Positions 18,052 through 18,867 of a stretch of DNA of 18,867 bases are shown piece after piece (within the stretch, counting starts at the first letter, position 1; each line of letters starts with the position of its first letter). A program made the position numbers and the translations under genes. Under the pieces are notes generated by a model. That model was not told the origin of the DNA. It saw only the letters and a program-made list of their open reading frames with translations, and ran no database searches. Where the stretch lies: the NCBI GenBank assembly GCA_943704525.1, contig CALSCQ010002566.1, positions 1 to 18,867 of the forward strand, written 5' to 3'. Origin of the DNA: Pigoraptor vietnamica. Lineage: Eukaryota; Opisthokonta; Filasterea.

Positions 18052-18805
18052 GTGTGTTGTGTGTGTGTGTGTGAGTCGTGCATTGTTCTGTCGTTCTGTG
18101 CCGTGGGTGTCTTGCGAGAATGCACGGGAGCATCCTAACACGCGTGTGCGCACTCTGATTACTCACGCGCCCACGCGCGCTCGTCCCCTGCGAGCAGGCC
18201 GCGCCAATTTCTGCCCTTCGATGATCGACACGTCGCAAACCGACGCGCAATTTGCGACGGCCATTCATGAGCTTACGCACGCAATGGGTTTCACTCCGTC
18301 GCTGTGGCCGTACTTCCGGTGCGCACTCTGCTGCGTCAGTCCTTTCATCGCGCCTGCCTGTCTTGCTTGCGCATGCGCACGCCTGTCCCCGCACGAACAC
18401 CCCATGTGTTCTTAGGCCTCTCCTCCGACTGGACCACCCTCTCTCTGACGCCAACTCTTCGTGTATTCGCAGCAATGCGAGTGGAGCGCCTCGCACCAAG
18501 CGTGACTCGAAGGGACAGCCCGTCACAAGCGATGTTTCGTACCAGAACACGCTGAAGACGTACGTTGACGCGACCCTTGGCAAGACAGTGACGAAGATGG
18601 TGACGGAGCGCGTGAAGGCCGAGATGCAGCTCCACACGGGCTGCTCCACCATCGACGGCGGTGAGATTGAGGACGAGGGCGGCAGCGGCACTGCGGGCGC
18701 CCACTGGGAAGAGCGCGTGTTTATGAATGAGTACATGACGGGCGTGTCGAAGGACAACGCCATCATCTCGGCACTCACCCTTGCGATGCTCGAAGACAGC
18801 GGCTG
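16787..18805 (+). CDS. Leishmanolysin-like (M8) secreted zinc metalloprotease, four exons visible, 3' partial
   Basis: Predicted secreted or surface zinc endopeptidase of the leishmanolysin family. Exons: 16787-17182, 17496-17823, 18198-18318, 18473-18805; the last donor GTGGGT splits a Trp codon and the gene continues past the window. That is 392 residues so far. ATG 16787 is the first in frame; 16799 and 16820 are alternatives. A hydrophobic signal segment ends near PTFA, before APGAL. RPIAGRANFC precedes the catalytic HELTH (residues 265-269) with Gly272. The third zinc ligand is His359 in GAHWEERVFMNEYMTG, and Met370 sits eleven residues later, as the Met-turn does in Leishmania gp63. Cysteine-rich exon 2 fits the family. 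The gap between the second and third zinc His is 90 residues, against about 66 in gp63. All catalytic features seen are intact. Confidence 0.93.
17281..17440. repeat. CA-rich microsatellite region in intron 1 of the right protease gene
   Basis: Several short CA tracts, a nine-base C run and CG-containing variants fill the middle of the 313-nt intron (17183-17495). The acceptor is TTGTTGCAG. Confidence 0.9.
17824..18073. repeat. 250-bp (GT)n array starting exactly at the intron 2 splice donor
   Basis: Exon 2 ends in CATTGCAG at 17823 and the intron begins directly as GTGTGTGTGT. The array continues with occasional TTG, GAG and ATG interruptions to 18073, about two thirds of the 374-nt intron (17824-18197). 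The donor is therefore one of many equivalent GT dinucleotides. The exon end is fixed by phase and by the conserved RPIAG motif across the junction. Confidence 0.93.
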
Positions 18806-18867
18806 GTGGGTATTGGCGCGTGCTGTGACTTTGCATGCGACTGTACTCAACAGACTCCCCCCCCCCC
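18806..18867 (+). other. Start of intron 4 of the right protease gene, running off the window
   Basis: After the donor GTGGGT at 18806 no family-like coding continues. The window ends in a run of eleven C. The remaining C-terminal domain of the protease must lie beyond. Confidence 0.7.

Noticed and set aside
17723-18850. 375-codon minus-strand frame rich in His-Thr
   Set aside because: It is antisense to real protease exons and the (GT)n array; the His-Thr repeat is simply the microsatellite translated.

Overview
This is a GC-rich nuclear window from a eukaryote. Spliceosomal introns are abundant and short (74-313 nt), genes are separated by kilobases of non-coding DNA, and dinucleotide microsatellites are frequent. 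A fork head transcription factor together with leishmanolysin-type (M8) proteases would fit a unicellular relative of the animal/fungal/amoebozoan side of the tree. That placement is an inference; the species cannot be named from the sequence.

Layout. (1) 1-634, minus strand: first exon of a leishmanolysin-like secreted metalloprotease; the gene runs off the left edge. (2) 635-1808: non-coding, with a (GT)n array, an AT-rich patch and ACTG/CAGT-rich DNA. (3) 1809-3881, minus strand: a three-exon fork head gene coding for 598 aa. (4) 3882-7760: about 3.9 kb without a convincing gene. It holds a 3 x 15 bp repeat, an AT-rich island, CAGT-rich DNA, GC hairpins, a CCAAT cluster and a duplicated 18-mer. 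(5) 7761-16124, plus strand: a gene I reconstruct as 17 exons with an unbroken frame coding for 1998 aa. It is a multi-pass membrane protein of no family I recognise, carrying about 30 R-[K/R]-x-S sites, many of them in tandem repeats. (6) 16125-16786: spacer with a (GT)n array. (7) 16787-18805, plus strand: a second leishmanolysin-like gene, four exons visible, with HELTH, the third zinc His and the Met-turn; it continues off the right edge.

The two protease genes point outward and flank the other two genes. Their first exons share a 294-bp inverted block, 286/294 identical by my alignment. The block runs from the signal-peptide cleavage region to the end of exon 1, while signal peptides and introns look unrelated. 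No operon logic applies. The most unusual object is the 1998-aa membrane protein. Exon boundaries were set by eye from splice-site motifs, phase continuity and family similarity; no search or transcript data was available.
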